DNA of 64,000 nt, from positions 3,224,001 through 3,288,000 of the forward strand of contig CM075101.1 in the NCBI GenBank assembly GCA_037576195.1, given 5' to 3'. Both the position numbers and the translations under genes were made by a program. Shown piece after piece: positions 49,601 to 60,739 of this stretch. The DNA comes from Phytoseiulus persimilis (Eukaryota; Arthropoda; Arachnida; Mesostigmata; Phytoseiidae). The notes under the pieces are model-generated. The model was not told the origin of the DNA. It ran no database searches and saw nothing but the letters and a program-made list of their open reading frames with translations. The number at the start of each line of letters is the position of its first letter. Within the stretch, counting starts at the first letter, position 1.

Positions 49601-52600
49601 CCACCGTCAGAGTCCGGAAATCCTTTCTCCGGTAACAGAAAAACTGGAAGCGGTGGATGGGCTGTCGAGTGTTCGCAATCGAGAGGATACCCTAGTTTGA
49701 TTGTCGATTCCCTGGAATCTAGTAAATCCGCTGCCGGCTGGACTCCTCCGAGTAATGAATCGCTCCTCAACAGAGCTCCGGATGTGAATTGCAGCTTCCT
49801 CTGTAGTGAAGCAGTGTGAAACCTTACCGGGAAAGATTACGGAAACTTCGCGTCGACTCACTGATCGAGGGGGCTCAATGGTGGAGGACAGCGAACGAGC
49901 GCGGTGGATGGAAATGGGCGATCTCGCTTCGAAGGGATTCTGGAATCACGACTCGGATTCCGAGCAAGGGACGATTTTCAGCTCACGAGACGTTCCATCC
50001 AGAAATAACAGCGAAAACGGATATGAGCGCGTAACTTTGCAACAAGTGAAGCAGTGCGACTCCAGTTTTCAGTGGTATTGCCCTCAGAAACGATGGAAAT
50101 CACGAAATCCGGATGCTGAAACTCTATCTCGGTGTGAATTCCAACCCAGTCGGATGTCCTGTCCAGGAGTTATGTCGAAAGACAGGATATGCACAGGATT
50201 CCGCAGCTGAATGTATCATCATGAGTCTCCCTTGGTTTGCACATGAATTCTCTGGTCAGATTAACAACGACGTTCGTAACAGCTAATACAGCTATCTGTT
50301 GCTCCTCACTGCTCTGAACGGGAAAAAATTGTTCGCCAGCTCTTCCATCGCGAACATATGAGTACTGGTGCGTAAGGGGCGCTTTGAAATCTCGTTTCCC
50401 GGGTTTCACTCTAGCACCATGCGTCTGGGAGGAAAAAATTCTCACGAATTGCCTTCTCCGCAACTCTGGAATGACACGCGAGAAACTGCACTAGTGCACT
50501 CTTCTATTTCTAAGATCTGATACGGATCGCCTCTCGCGTCATGGCAGCAATCTGGAGAACTTCTAGTATCAATGTGTTATCGAGGATTCCATACAAAAGA
50601 CTCTTCCAACACAAACTCATTATCTTTGAGATCGACAGGAAACTCGAAGGCAGGCTTTCTGGCTTGCTGCTCTCAGAGTGAGACCCTATTTCTAAACCCA
50701 AAGCGGCTCCCCGGAGAAATAGTCACGCAGTTGAGACCTACTGATTGGAGGGCTCGAATAACTTAATTTTCTCCGACACGAGCGAGCAATAGGAAGAGAA
50801 AGCGATTGAACCCACAAAATGACCATCCCCGTATTTCCATGTCGATAAAAGATCAATGAGCTACGTTGCTTCCAATCGACTCCGACGAAGCGGTATTGTG
50901 ATTTCCCGGCCTGGAGATATTCTGGAAAACATGCGTGCTAGAGGAGCGTTTGGTATAGAATTCCATGATGAGAAGTTTGGGAATCGCTTTCTCAGCAGCA
51001 CAATTTCTCCGCAGAAATAGCTTCGACTGAGGGCTCAAAAACATCTTCGGTTTGAGTCAGCGGATATCGACCCGTAAGAACGTCTCTTAATTATTGGATG
51101 GTAGATTATGAGGTGCGACGGGAGACCTCGTTACAAGTTTTCTCTTGGAACACGAAGTCACGACACGAAGTCGCGGAAAACGGCTGCGTCTCTATCATTG
51201 AGCAGGATACCAATTCGGGTCAGCTAATGGATGCCATAATTATTCGCGTATTGTGGCCTTGTTTATGATCTAACACAAGCAATTAAGTATCAGCCGTGTC
51301 GGCTAAATGTATGAACTAGCTCTAATTTTTGCTCAGCGAGCTCCTTCGATCAGACGATCACTGTTTTTGAGCTTGTCGCTTTCTCCAAGCGTTTTACACC
51401 ATTGAAGCCGTGATTCTAGGTACTGTTCCCTTGACGAAATTCCAAGAACTCGAATCGTTCATGGTATCTACTCATGCGCATCGCGACGACGGCTTTCTTT
51501 GTTGATTCACTTGGAACTTCTTTGATGCAAACGTTCCCACCCTCCTACCCAGTCGCGAGAGCCCTCGTCACTCGCATGAGGAACTAGTTCTCGTCTTGAT
51601 TCCGGCCACCGGAGATTCGAGCTCTCAATTCGAGTCGAATTCCTCCAACAAGCAGGCAGAGAAAGACATCTCGTCTTTCAAAAGCTTTCCTCTGCCCAAA
51701 TTGTCTGAGATGGGAGCGGGTGAACTCGAAGAGCGGTCTGGATAAAGAAGCTAGCAGAAAAAGGTAATTTCAGCTATTCGAGGGTTGGAGAGAGCATATC
51801 TTTGAAGCCATTTACGAAGCCAAGAAGCAGCACCTTCGTCTCCATCAGATGGTGTTGATCTTTGCAATTACAGATTTGCACCGTGATGAGAGACTCCGAG
51901 GGTGGGTTAGTGGCTCCTCTTCCTTTTCGCTTTCGGCGGCGGCAACGAATCCACCTCTAGCTTTTGATACTCTCAAATGAGTTCCAACTGTTCGTGGCTT
52001 TCGAAACTGTGAATCGGCCGAACTCCTTAGCTGCTCGCCTTTTAAATTGACAATCGTTCAATACCGTCCACGAGCTTCCGTGAGATGCTTCGCGGGTTTC
52101 CGGATTCGTGGAGGATTCTGGAACTCGGACTCAGCCATAGATCGTGGTCTGCTGTTGGAATCCTCAGAGTTTCTAGCGGAATTGAGTCTTCGAAGAGGAG
52201 ACTCTTCTCGAATCTTCGTCATCGGAGGCCAATGAGATCCAACCTGCGAGTAATTTGTGAATGAACAGAGTCGAGCGTTGGAAATAGAAGTGAGTCGAAA
52301 ATTGTTCCGCAGGAGCCGTGCCACCCTTCTCAACTTTGGCGGCTGTTATCTGAGAATCGCGGTCGCCATGCATCTTTCTACCAGTGCTGCTGGAGCGGCT
52401 TCTTCTTCACCATCCCCTTGACTTCTCGCACACGTCAGTTCTCCTTCTTTTCCTCGACCGTTGTCGTCGTCCTCTCGTTTCCTCTTAAAAAGCCCATTTC
52501 TTTTTGAGAAACTCTCGCTTAATTTAGAGCTTCTTGGCTCTATCTAGCCAGGCCTGGCCTGGCGTAGCCACGACCAACCCACCGGCGGCGTGGCGAAGCA

Positions 52601-53197
52601 CCACGACGACGACGGCGGCTACGGCTGAGACGTCGGGACAGCGATACGACGTCTCGTGTTGCGTCTCTTTTCGATTCTATAATTCTGTCCTCGCTCCCGA
52701 CAGATATTCCTCGCTTCACCCGTCGCTCCTCGCGGCCCGACTCCGCTCGCTAACCTCCTGCAGAAGTCAATCCAAATTCCGAGAGGAATAGGGGTCCATC
52801 CCGTCTTCGGAGATCGCTAGCGAGTCGGCCGATCGATCTCAAGGACGCGCTTTCCAGGGTTCGCTGAAGAGCGGTTCATTTGGGTCGACCGGTGGGAATG
52901 TGAGAATGACAAGGAGTATCACGAAGCGAAGCATGAGGTCAGGCGGCTGATTCTCGATGTGGATGTGGGGTCGGCACAGTTCCCTGAACAAACGAGGATG
53001 TCCAGCTTGTCACCCTCGACGACGGCCAGTAGCACCGCCGCCCCTCGGGGCAGAACGGATCTCTTCGACATATTTCACGACAACTATCGCTAAGAGATAT
53101 CCTCTGCGTCACTATGTTATGGCTTATAGCCTCTAGCCCGGGGCGGCGACTCTCCTGATTGGTCTCGAGGTGGGAGCATCATCGTCCGCGTCTCCGT
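46652..53197. other. No gene recognised; isolated splice-like words
   Basis: A near-ideal minus-strand donor (AAG then GTAAGTTAC) lies at about 49540, preceded by an open frame ending PGANFRTGR, but the plus strand there is open for 173 codons. A GCCAGGCCTGGC palindrome is at 52547-52558. GAGC/GAAC runs lie near 47325-47375. No gene can be assembled. Confidence 0.35.
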
Positions 53198-53212
53198 CAT
53201 CATCATCATCAT
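53198..53212. repeat. (CAT)5 microsatellite
   Basis: Five CAT units within a longer CAT/CGT-rich stretch. Confidence 0.75.
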
Positions 53213-53297
53213 CGCCATCTTCATCTTCTCACTGACACCTCAACAAGCGGTCGAGGCCATGAGAGGCTCCGAACGCATACGTCGGCGCCATTCTACG

Positions 53298-53868
53298 TCA
53301 ACGCTGCCGAAGGCCCGTTGGTCCCGACACGAGTCCGGCGGTTTCCCTTCGCGGCTCGGGAAAGCCAGAAAAGGGAACAATTCGGCGGCGGAGGATTTCC
53401 TCGTGGCTGGAGGGGGCACTGAGCTAATTGTTTATGAAGAAGCAAAGAAGAAAAATTCGTCAACCCGAGGGTAGCACTTCCTTCGGAAAACGAGTCGAAC
53501 ATTCGACAAAGCGATGACCAGCTCTGTGAGCGGCGTCGAGGAGGAGAGCTCGAGCAAAATGATTCGTGCTGAGATAAGATACCTCTCGCGCGCGCACCCA
53601 ACTCAAATTGATCTCAGTTTTTGACAACAACAGCAGCAGGGGCTGAAATGACAACAACGTCCACTTCCGATTCACGGTTCGACATGGACTCCGTTCCCGA
53701 TCTAGCCGTACTCACCTGTTCGAGGCCTCGGATTCGGTTCCTTGGTCGAGATGTGAGACCATAGCGCAGGTGATGAGCTTCCTCCATGAATTGGATGCCA
53801 CCTGCAGCAGACGAGTTCCGAACCGCATCCGGCTCCCTGAGCCGAGAGTTCTCTTTCTGTGCGGCCAT
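53298..53868 (-). CDS. Candidate two-exon gene, 92 residues, function unknown
   Basis: Exon one is 53868-53716: ATG in good context (G at -3 and +4), 51 codons, then a near-ideal donor CAG|GTGAGTACGG. The intron is 53715-53424 (292 bases) and ends in a pyrimidine-rich stretch and ATTAG. Exon two is 53423-53298, 41 codons plus TGA. Both junctions are phase 0, so the frames join cleanly. Exon one reads MAAQKENSRLREPD, then IQFMEEAHHLRYGL and a basic SRPRNRIRGLEQ. Exon two has SSHEEILRRRIVPFSGF and ends GLRQR. The product would be basic, soluble and without a signal peptide. I recognise no family. An in-frame TAG just upstream supports the ATG. No AATAAA follows within about 150 bases. Confidence 0.3.
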
Positions 53869-55281
53869 TGCGCGCCCCGCGGGCTAGATTTGCTTGGTGT
53901 CCGGCGACAGCACCTATCTACCGGTGGCACCTAATATGCGTTGATATATGGACACCTAAACTCCTGACCACAGGAGGACGACGACGGAAGAGAACGGAGG
54001 GCTTGGTACATTTGGCTTTTTTGGTTAGCTGACCTAGGGTTTAGATGGAGGAGCGGTTGGTTTTGACAAGGCGTCGTTCGACTGGCGAGATACCGGCGTC
54101 ACCGCCTCCGTAGAGGATACTGGAAGTGACCAAGCGGCGCCCGAGGGGACGAAAGCGCCGTTGTTCGACGCAAAAGTCGACCCAACGGCCACAGCGCCGA
54201 ACCCAATCGGCTGCATCTGGCTAGCTTCGCGACCAACGAATGAACGCATGCATCAGCTGGCGTTTCTTGCATTCCGAGGAGCTTCGGAGAACATATCTGG
54301 TTTTACTCGAATGCGCTCGCGTCAGAGTCCAGTTCCCTCGGCGACTCGGTCGTTCGGGCACTGGCCAGATCTGTCGGTCTGTGGGCAGGTGGAACTGCCG
54401 GCGATTGTTGTTGTCATAAAAGTTGCAGCTAAATCGTCGCGGCGTTATCCTTGTGGCGTCCGCTGGCATGGGGAGGTAATAACGGCATTCATCCCACTTT
54501 CATTCATTCATTCATTCCTCGGTTGTTATCAATCTGGGAGGCTGTTTACGATTGCTTTTGTTTGTGTGTTTTCTCCCACCCCTCCTTCCGTCGCTCGCTC
54601 GAATGGTCAGCTGTAGCTCGCCTTTTGGATGCGGTCTCCCCCGCCTCTCCGCGGCATCTTCGCAGACTCTCTCGGGCTTTTCGCTCCTTCCTTTCCTCGC
54701 CACGCCGTCGGCCTGGGCGGGGTACAAGGCGGGCATTTGGCTGTCTCATATCTATCAAGTTTTGCCTAACTGGTGGCAGAGCAGCAACAGCAAGAACAAC
54801 AACCACAGCAGCAGGAACGAACCGCCAGTTTGCGAGTGAGCCGGCTGAGCACAGCGGCAGCAACAACGACAACACCGCGTATACGACATAAAGTAACCGG
54901 AAATCCTTATCAGCGGGTCTTCCGGCGCCCGGCTGGGTGTTGCTGGTCGCAAGACAAGCACACGTGGCGCGCAATCGACACACAATCTGAACACGCAGCC
55001 CAACTCGCGCCCCTCGCTGCATATTGGTCGTCTCTCTAAAAAAGAATCTGAACTTTTGGCCTGATGACCGAGGAACACTTCGTCGCGATAAACTCGTTCC
55101 CCAATCCCGGTTGAAGGTGGAAAATTCCGAGAATCGTTCCGGGACCACGGAAGACCATTCGACCCGCTGGACCGGTGGTCCTGCAAACGCCAGGACAAAC
55201 CCTCCCCAGTCATCCGAAGGGGACGCGGATGCTTCGTCGGCGAGAGCTGCGTATGCTCCCCTCAGAATTGGTGTTTGAAGC
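53869..55281. other. Low-complexity, leader-like stretch, no gene recognised
   Basis: The stretch contains (CATT)4 at 54500-54517 and interrupted CAG/CAA runs at 54776-54818 and 54851-54874. A 71-codon minus frame (54249-54034) is rich in alanine, serine and proline (GFGAVAVGSTF, ending PTAPPSKP) and could be a disordered coding piece. CAG/CAA runs commonly mark glutamine tracts or leaders, but neither strand gives a supported gene. Confidence 0.3.
54776..54874. repeat. Interrupted CAG/CAA runs
   Basis: Two blocks, 54776-54818 and 54851-54874. On the plus strand one frame gives a glutamine-rich run and another gives alanine and threonine runs. Confidence 0.7.
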
Positions 55282-55482
55282 ATGGATGTGAATCCTGAGG
55301 AGCACCGTCATAGCTTCCAGTGGTTGAAACTGGAATCGTCTCACTCTTCGAACTGCGAGAACTGGCTCCGAGCAGCAGCAGCAGCACCTCCGGACAGTTC
55401 GGCAGTGGGCAGTTTGAAGGACGATAAGCTCAGCGGACACGCTTCCGTTACGGGCGTTCACGGACAGATCTGCGAGCGTTGA
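55282..55482 (+). CDS. Candidate 66-residue small ORF with an alanine run
   Basis: ATG in good context (A at -3, G at +4) begins 66 codons ending in TGA. It reads MDVNPEEHRHSFQWLKLESS, then a five-alanine run from (GCA)5 at 55372-55386, then SLKDDKLSGH and GVHGQICER. Third positions are GC-rich. The minus strand is open over the same bases and its frame would begin at ATG 55551, so strand is uncertain. I recognise no domain. Confidence 0.13.
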   Translation: MDVNPEEHRHSFQWLKLESSHSSNCENWLRAAAAAPPDSSAVGSLKDDKLSGHASVTGVHGQICER

Positions 55483-58400
55483 ACGGCGCGCGGTTCCGAT
55501 AGGGTCCGTCGACGGACGTCCTCCACTGTATCCACTATATTTCGCGGACATCTCTGGGAAAGCGCTCTAATTTTTTGTTCGATTGCTCTGAAAGCCGCCT
55601 TGCTCGAGCGATAAAACGATACGAGAACCAGCATTCGATGACGACAACGTCGTCGAGTGCGAGGAGGAAGAGCCGCCTTCGCCGATAGCCAGCATCGACG
55701 ACGGGGCTTTTTCACAACAATGACGATATAGGCTGGTTGGCTAAAAATCTCGTTCAAACGCTTTGTTGTCACACCGTTCCTTCGGAACGATGAGTAGGGA
55801 GCTCCCCTCCCGGCCTCCCTTTCCGTTTCTCTACGGCTGGGTAACGCGACGGCGTTCCTATCGTCCTCATCATCATTATTGTTGTCATCGGTGGGCGCCG
55901 TCGTCGAGACCATCAGCTCCAACCCACATACCTCCGACCCCGTATCGACGAGAACATGAATCGATTGCCGAACGGCGAAGTTGCGATGTGTCTCGCAATG
56001 TTACGCGGAGGCCATCTTCGCGGCGCACTTCTTGGAGGAAAAGACCCTGTGATCCACCGCCGTGATTGCCTGATTTTTGAAGCATTGGACAATCGTCAGC
56101 CAGATGCTGATGGGCCTTCCTGCACCCACACGCGACCAGGTCGGCGGCCTCACGAGCTCCTCGACGGCTTGTGCTCGATGTATTAGCATATAAATTACGC
56201 GTTGCGCTTGCAAATACTCACAATGAGAATAATAAGGATGCTGGAAGTAAGTGTTTTGCCCAAGATAGCGGAGAGAGTTTCGCACTCCGTATCGTCGGTG
56301 ACCAGACACACGGTATGCTTTGCTTTGCTGACTTTGTCGAGTATCCCTCGGCGACGGATGGTGTTCGAACCGAACCGTTTCGCTCGTCGGGCCGTCCCGG
56401 TATCCGCTACGGGGCTTGATTTCGATTCAAATCCTTGACGCCTCGGGAACGCCTTCCCTCCATCTATGTAAGTCACTGATTTGGGATGTAAGGAACATCT
56501 AATTGTCTCTCAAAGGAAATGAATTGACCTAGTGAAAAACTTCGCCCAGCCCGCTTTCTTCACCATCTCACAAAAACATCTCACACAACTGTTTCTCTTC
56601 CATTGAAGGAGAGCGGGCTCACAACGGGCTTGATGATTGAAAACTAGTCGGGCATGCACTACGACGAGAGTTGATGCGGCAGGTTGAATCGACCTGGCTT
56701 GGCGGCCAACATCGATATCATCATTTTTGATCCTCCTCTAGAAACTGCTCGCAACAGGTTTCGTCGAAATTCAGGCACTAGAACTCGACTCTACGAATTC
56801 GTTTCTTTGAAGAAACGAATATCAGATTATTATTCATCGACTGTCTACCAAGAACCTAAGACTTCATTTAGAGACGATCTACAGGTGGAAAGCGCGGTTG
56901 GAGCCCGCCAGTGGCGCCCCCTACGGAACGTAATTGAAACTGCTCGAGTAACTGCATATTTAGTACATGGCAGCCGTGAATGGATCCATTTCTACCTGAA
57001 GTCCTGTGAGAATCCATTCATTCCCGAGGCTTCAGCCGGTTGGGCTGTCTGGCAGGTATTCTGCCGAGAGCTGCGTCCGATTTCCTCTCGTGATTGGCTT
57101 CGGCTTCTCAGTGAGGTCTAGCTAGGGCATCGGAACAACTCACTTCGGAAGCTCCATAAAGCCCTCAGCTCGGTTTTCCTTGTCGGGTCCTGAGTCGGGC
57201 TCCGATCTGGGTTATCCACGAAGCTCCCCACAAGCATGACCAGGACAGTTCTCGAACGGTTTCCCAGGAACCATCCCGCGAATTCGTTCTGAAAACCTCA
57301 TTCCGGAAGCATATCGAAGCCTTGGGACAATCCTCGAGTAGCTCCGACCATATTTTCCAAAGTTGATGGAGCCCTAGTCTTCCCCGGACGCCCGCTCCAC
57401 ACCAGGGCGCAAGTTACATGCCGATCCGATCAATCGCGTTGAACTCCATCGAAGGCAGACAAACAAACGAAGGAATCCTCGATACCTGCTCAGACCTCCG
57501 TGATGCCAACAAGGGCGGGGGGAAAGGGATCTGGGTTGGCAGGAGGAGGTTGGCCTATGACCTCCCCAGGAACGAGCTTCACAGCATATCGAAAGCTTCA
57601 TGGTGATCCGCTGAATGGTTCGGGTGCTCATCGAGACCGATCAAACAAACAGATCCTCGATTTGATATCAAGAATAGATATATTGAGTTTCGAAGCCAGG
57701 AATAGCTCGCCGAATCCTCCTTCAACGTTCGAGCGTTTGTCATTCCAAACACAGAGCAAATAGGCGAATTGCAGTCCGCGACCGTCTCGGCTCCCAGTTT
57801 CCCGATAGTGACACGTTGACACCACATGGAGGAGGGCCTGCAAATGATGAAAAAGACTGAGCTCGCATTAGTTGTGGATGATAACGACCGACCCGCTTTG
57901 CGCTCATAAGCCGGAGTTTCCCCCTGTGAACCCTTCTCCCGACCCCGCCTTGGCCCTGAAGTCCGTGGTCTCGCTCAACTTCCCCCCGCCTCGCTTTGAC
58001 TCTAACTGATAAAACGAGGGCAGCTCAAATGGAAGCGAAGGCGTGCGTGATAGTCATATGAGTGGAAGAGATATGGCGCTGCTAACCCGGCTACTCGAGT
58101 TCAACGGTGGACAGTTTTTGCGTCGCGAACGTTTCAGTTGAGTCCCAGGGAGAAGTTCGGCTCGAGTACCGGAACGCGAGGCTCATTCTCGAGCGGGGAT
58201 TACTGTGGCGGCGTCAGCAGTCCCCTCGGCCTGGACGCGATCGGTTCCAGGATTCCCTCAGATCACCGGCTACCGAGATTATTCATCTCGAATTGAATGT
58301 ACCATCCAGGCCGGTGATTTGCTCCCTTCCTCGGGCTATTCTGAGTCGACCCGTACCGGCATCGATCCTCGTGGGGCTTTCGAGGTGGATCTCGCAAGGA

Positions 58401-58489
58401 GCGCGTTCGGTCATGAGGTTCGCTAGGTGAGAAACTCGATGTTTTGTCTGGTTAAGTGCAAAGTGGAGATAAAGACAGACTGGAGCTCG
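55483..58489. other. No gene recognised; degenerate repeats at 57140-57640
   Basis: From about 57140 to 57640, words such as CGGAAGC, GAAGCTCC and GGTTTTCC or GGTTTCCC recur every 70-85 bp, which suggests a very old tandem array. A minus-strand donor AG then GTATGT lies at about 55931, and a short minus exon could start with ATG just before it. No gene model holds together. Confidence 0.3.
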
Positions 58490-58720
58490 GGATGATCTAC
58501 CCGTCGTGCTTCTCAGTGCGGGAAGAGCACGAGGCGACGAAGAGCCATCGGAGCTTCCACCCATCCATGTGGTGGTGATAAGAGCAAATAGAATTTGCTG
58601 CTGCCGCCGCCGCCGCTCCTGTAATAATAATATCACCACCAGCCGACGCCGGAATGGATATCCGTCCTGGTGAGTGAACGAACGAGCAAAAGATCGAGAG
58701 AGAGAGAGAGAGAACGAGCC
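58490..58720. promoter_or_regulatory. Leader- or promoter-like stretch with a GAGA run
   Basis: GCTGCTGCC followed by GCC repeats (58597-58617), TAATAATAATA, and a (GA)9 run at 58696-58713. At about 58670 the plus strand reads CCTG then GTGAGTGAAC, a good donor that would follow a very short ATG exon. GAGA runs at promoters are established for GAGA factor in flies. Its action here is inference. Confidence 0.2.
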
Positions 58721-59926
58721 TGCCGGGTTTCGTCCCTTATCTTCTAGCATATTATTCCAAAAGCCGTCCCCAAAAAACTCCCTCCAAGCGGTAGCCGCAG
58801 CAGCGGCCGACGCTTTTTGAGCCCTTTTTTTCCGAGCGCAAACCCGCTCGCTCATCCACTCATGCACTCGTAGCGGATAGACTGGAGGACAACCGGGAGA
58901 TATCGAGGGAATCTTTTTGATCCACCAGACTGCGTGGATGAACGAGAGTGTGCATGAGATTGAAGAACCAGAAGGAGAAAGGGAAGAGATCGAGGGAGAT
59001 TTCGGACGACGAGAAGGAGGATGAAGGGAGGTTGAGGGCAAATCGGCGAATCCAGCGCGGCGACGGAAGCCTACCGAGGAATCGACTGTTCCCGGTAGGA
59101 CAGCAGGAGGGTCGCGATTGTAGGGGAGAAGGGGCGGAGTCGAGGCGCCGACACCGAAACTAATTCCGTTCACATGCTCATCGCTTTCCCCAACCCGACG
59201 GAGCCGAGAGATCGATGCATTCCCGAAACGATCGCGAAAATGATCGTTGGAATTTTCCTTGAGCTCTTCGTGGAGTTTCGAAGTCACTCACGAGTCGGTT
59301 GACTCGTTGTGAAGTTCTTGTTGGGAACCGTCGGGATTGTGCGGCGATCTCCCAAGCTCCGTGAAGCTTCGACGGGAATCCTCGGAGGAGAATGGAACTC
59401 CCACGAACAGACACGACGTTAGCCGCGGCGAGCTGTGGCGTTTACAGCCCCCGGACGGGTGTGTCGGAGGATCCTGGATTCAGGGCATAAGCGTTTGGGG
59501 TGGGCAAAACCTTGAGAAAGTCGAGGCGGTACGTTGACTGGAAGACGAATGGAACAAGGCTCCAGCTGACTATTGATATGAATCCAGCTCTGTCGTAGAA
59601 ACAGTTAAAGAAATGGAACGATGCGAGCCGTAGTGAGGACGACAAGCTTATCGGCCTTTCCCCCGCCTGGAACGACTACGAAACACTATCAGTTGAAAAA
59701 TAGATGGAACACAGAGTATGTGGAGAAACGATAAGACCGCGCCGCCAGCCCCGCCTCACCCCGCCCTCCCTCCCCCGCCGCCCCCCTGAGGGTGTCCTTT
59801 CTCGCTCGGCGGTCCCCTTTTCCTCTTGCTGTTCATCGCCGCACGGTTCGCCCGACAGTTTCGACCTCGCGCGCGTTCTCGCCAAGCGCTCATAGTCTGG
59901 ATTTCTTCAAACGATCGCTCCCTCAG
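58721..59926. other. Long minus-strand open frame, no gene recognised
   Basis: The minus strand is open for about 334 codons (59287-58283, beginning in the previous stretch) but has no ATG near its start. A donor-like CTC then GTGAGT lies at 59292-59286 on that strand, with an open frame before it. The residues are serine- and arginine-rich and unrecognised. Confidence 0.25.
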
Positions 59927-60058
59927 ATGCAATCATCTCGTCTGGCCGCGAGCGAATTCCTCAAAAACGCCTCCTCCGCCGCCGGGAAATCTTCCGACCT
60001 TGACGGACCAAACGTTCCCTCCGCAACCGTTGCCGCGACGAGGAAACGTCGAAAGTAA
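59927..60058 (+). CDS. Candidate terminal exon with a basic tail, 43 residues
   Basis: The acceptor GATCGCTCCCTCAG ends at 59926, after a pyrimidine-rich tract. The exon reads ATG in phase 0 and continues for 43 codons to TAA at 60056. It contains SRLAASEFLKNASSAAGK, then SDLDGPNVPS, and ends ATRKRRK, a possible nuclear localisation signal. Third positions are strongly GC-rich. The frame is also open upstream to 59792, where another ATG starts an 88-codon ORF. The upstream part is arginine-rich and less convincing. No family is recognised and no close AATAAA follows. Confidence 0.25.
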   Translation: MQSSRLAASEFLKNASSAAGKSSDLDGPNVPSATVAATRKRRK

Positions 60059-60533
60059 ACCGCTGATCCGCAGCGAGGCCTTCCCTCGGATATCATCGAG
60101 TGCTCGAACGCTCGGAATGGAGACCTGTGCCGAGAGGAGATCCGACAGGAAGTGAGACTAGAGCATACCGAAGTGAGGCTGACTTGTCCGCCGAGCTAGC
60201 ACTATGAGACTCGAACCATCCGTACAGATAAGACGCTCGGCGGTGGAGATACGATGGAAAGTCAGGAGGGCAGAGGCAGGGCCGTGGAACACGAAGGGGA
60301 GACGAGGGGGTCGGATGCCGCCGACTCGTTGAGGGAACGTTGTGTTTGTGTGGCTGTGTGTGAGTAAGTCTGCGATAGAGAGAGAGCGCGATAAGCGACA
60401 AGCCTGCCGGTGCGATAAGATAAGCCCAACGAAAACGGCCAGGCCTGTGCAACGAACTAGACAGACAGCGCACACATACACAGTCGGCTCGTTCAGAATA
60501 AGCTGATCGCGGCATCTCGCCGCATCCACCGAC

Positions 60534-60737
60534 TTGAGCAACCTTTTGTTGGAGAAACACCTGCCAAACTCCTTTACGTCCCGAAATGGACCGATGACGC
60601 ACATCTGTCGGTTTCTGGGACCGGCTCCGATCCTCTGCGAGCGTGCGGTTCGGAAATACCTCAAGCTCCTCGAAGGGTCCAAACCCACTGACAAAAGACG
60701 GATGCTATTCGATGTGAGGTCAGCGTGGAGCCAAAAG
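60534..60737 (+). CDS. Candidate internal exon ending in a good donor
   Basis: The open frame includes MTHICRFLGPAPILCERAV, then RKYLKLLEGSKPTDKRRM and FDVRSAWSQK. It meets a good donor, AAG followed by GTGCGTGG, with GT at 60738. The 5' edge is unclear because the frame has no ATG before 60594 and no strong acceptor. The minus strand is open across the whole stretch (60790-60158) and reads equally well, so strand is uncertain. No family is recognised. Confidence 0.13.
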
Positions 60738-60739
60738 GT

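Noticed and set aside
55932-55952. Minus-strand LVDTGSE, the active-site motif of retroviral-type proteases
   Set aside because: There is an in-frame stop shortly upstream, no zinc knuckle or reverse transcriptase follows, and the same bases form a good splice donor. Probably chance.
60201-60215. GGTTCGAGTCT on the minus strand as a B-box
   Set aside because: The T-stem does not pair and no A-box precedes it.
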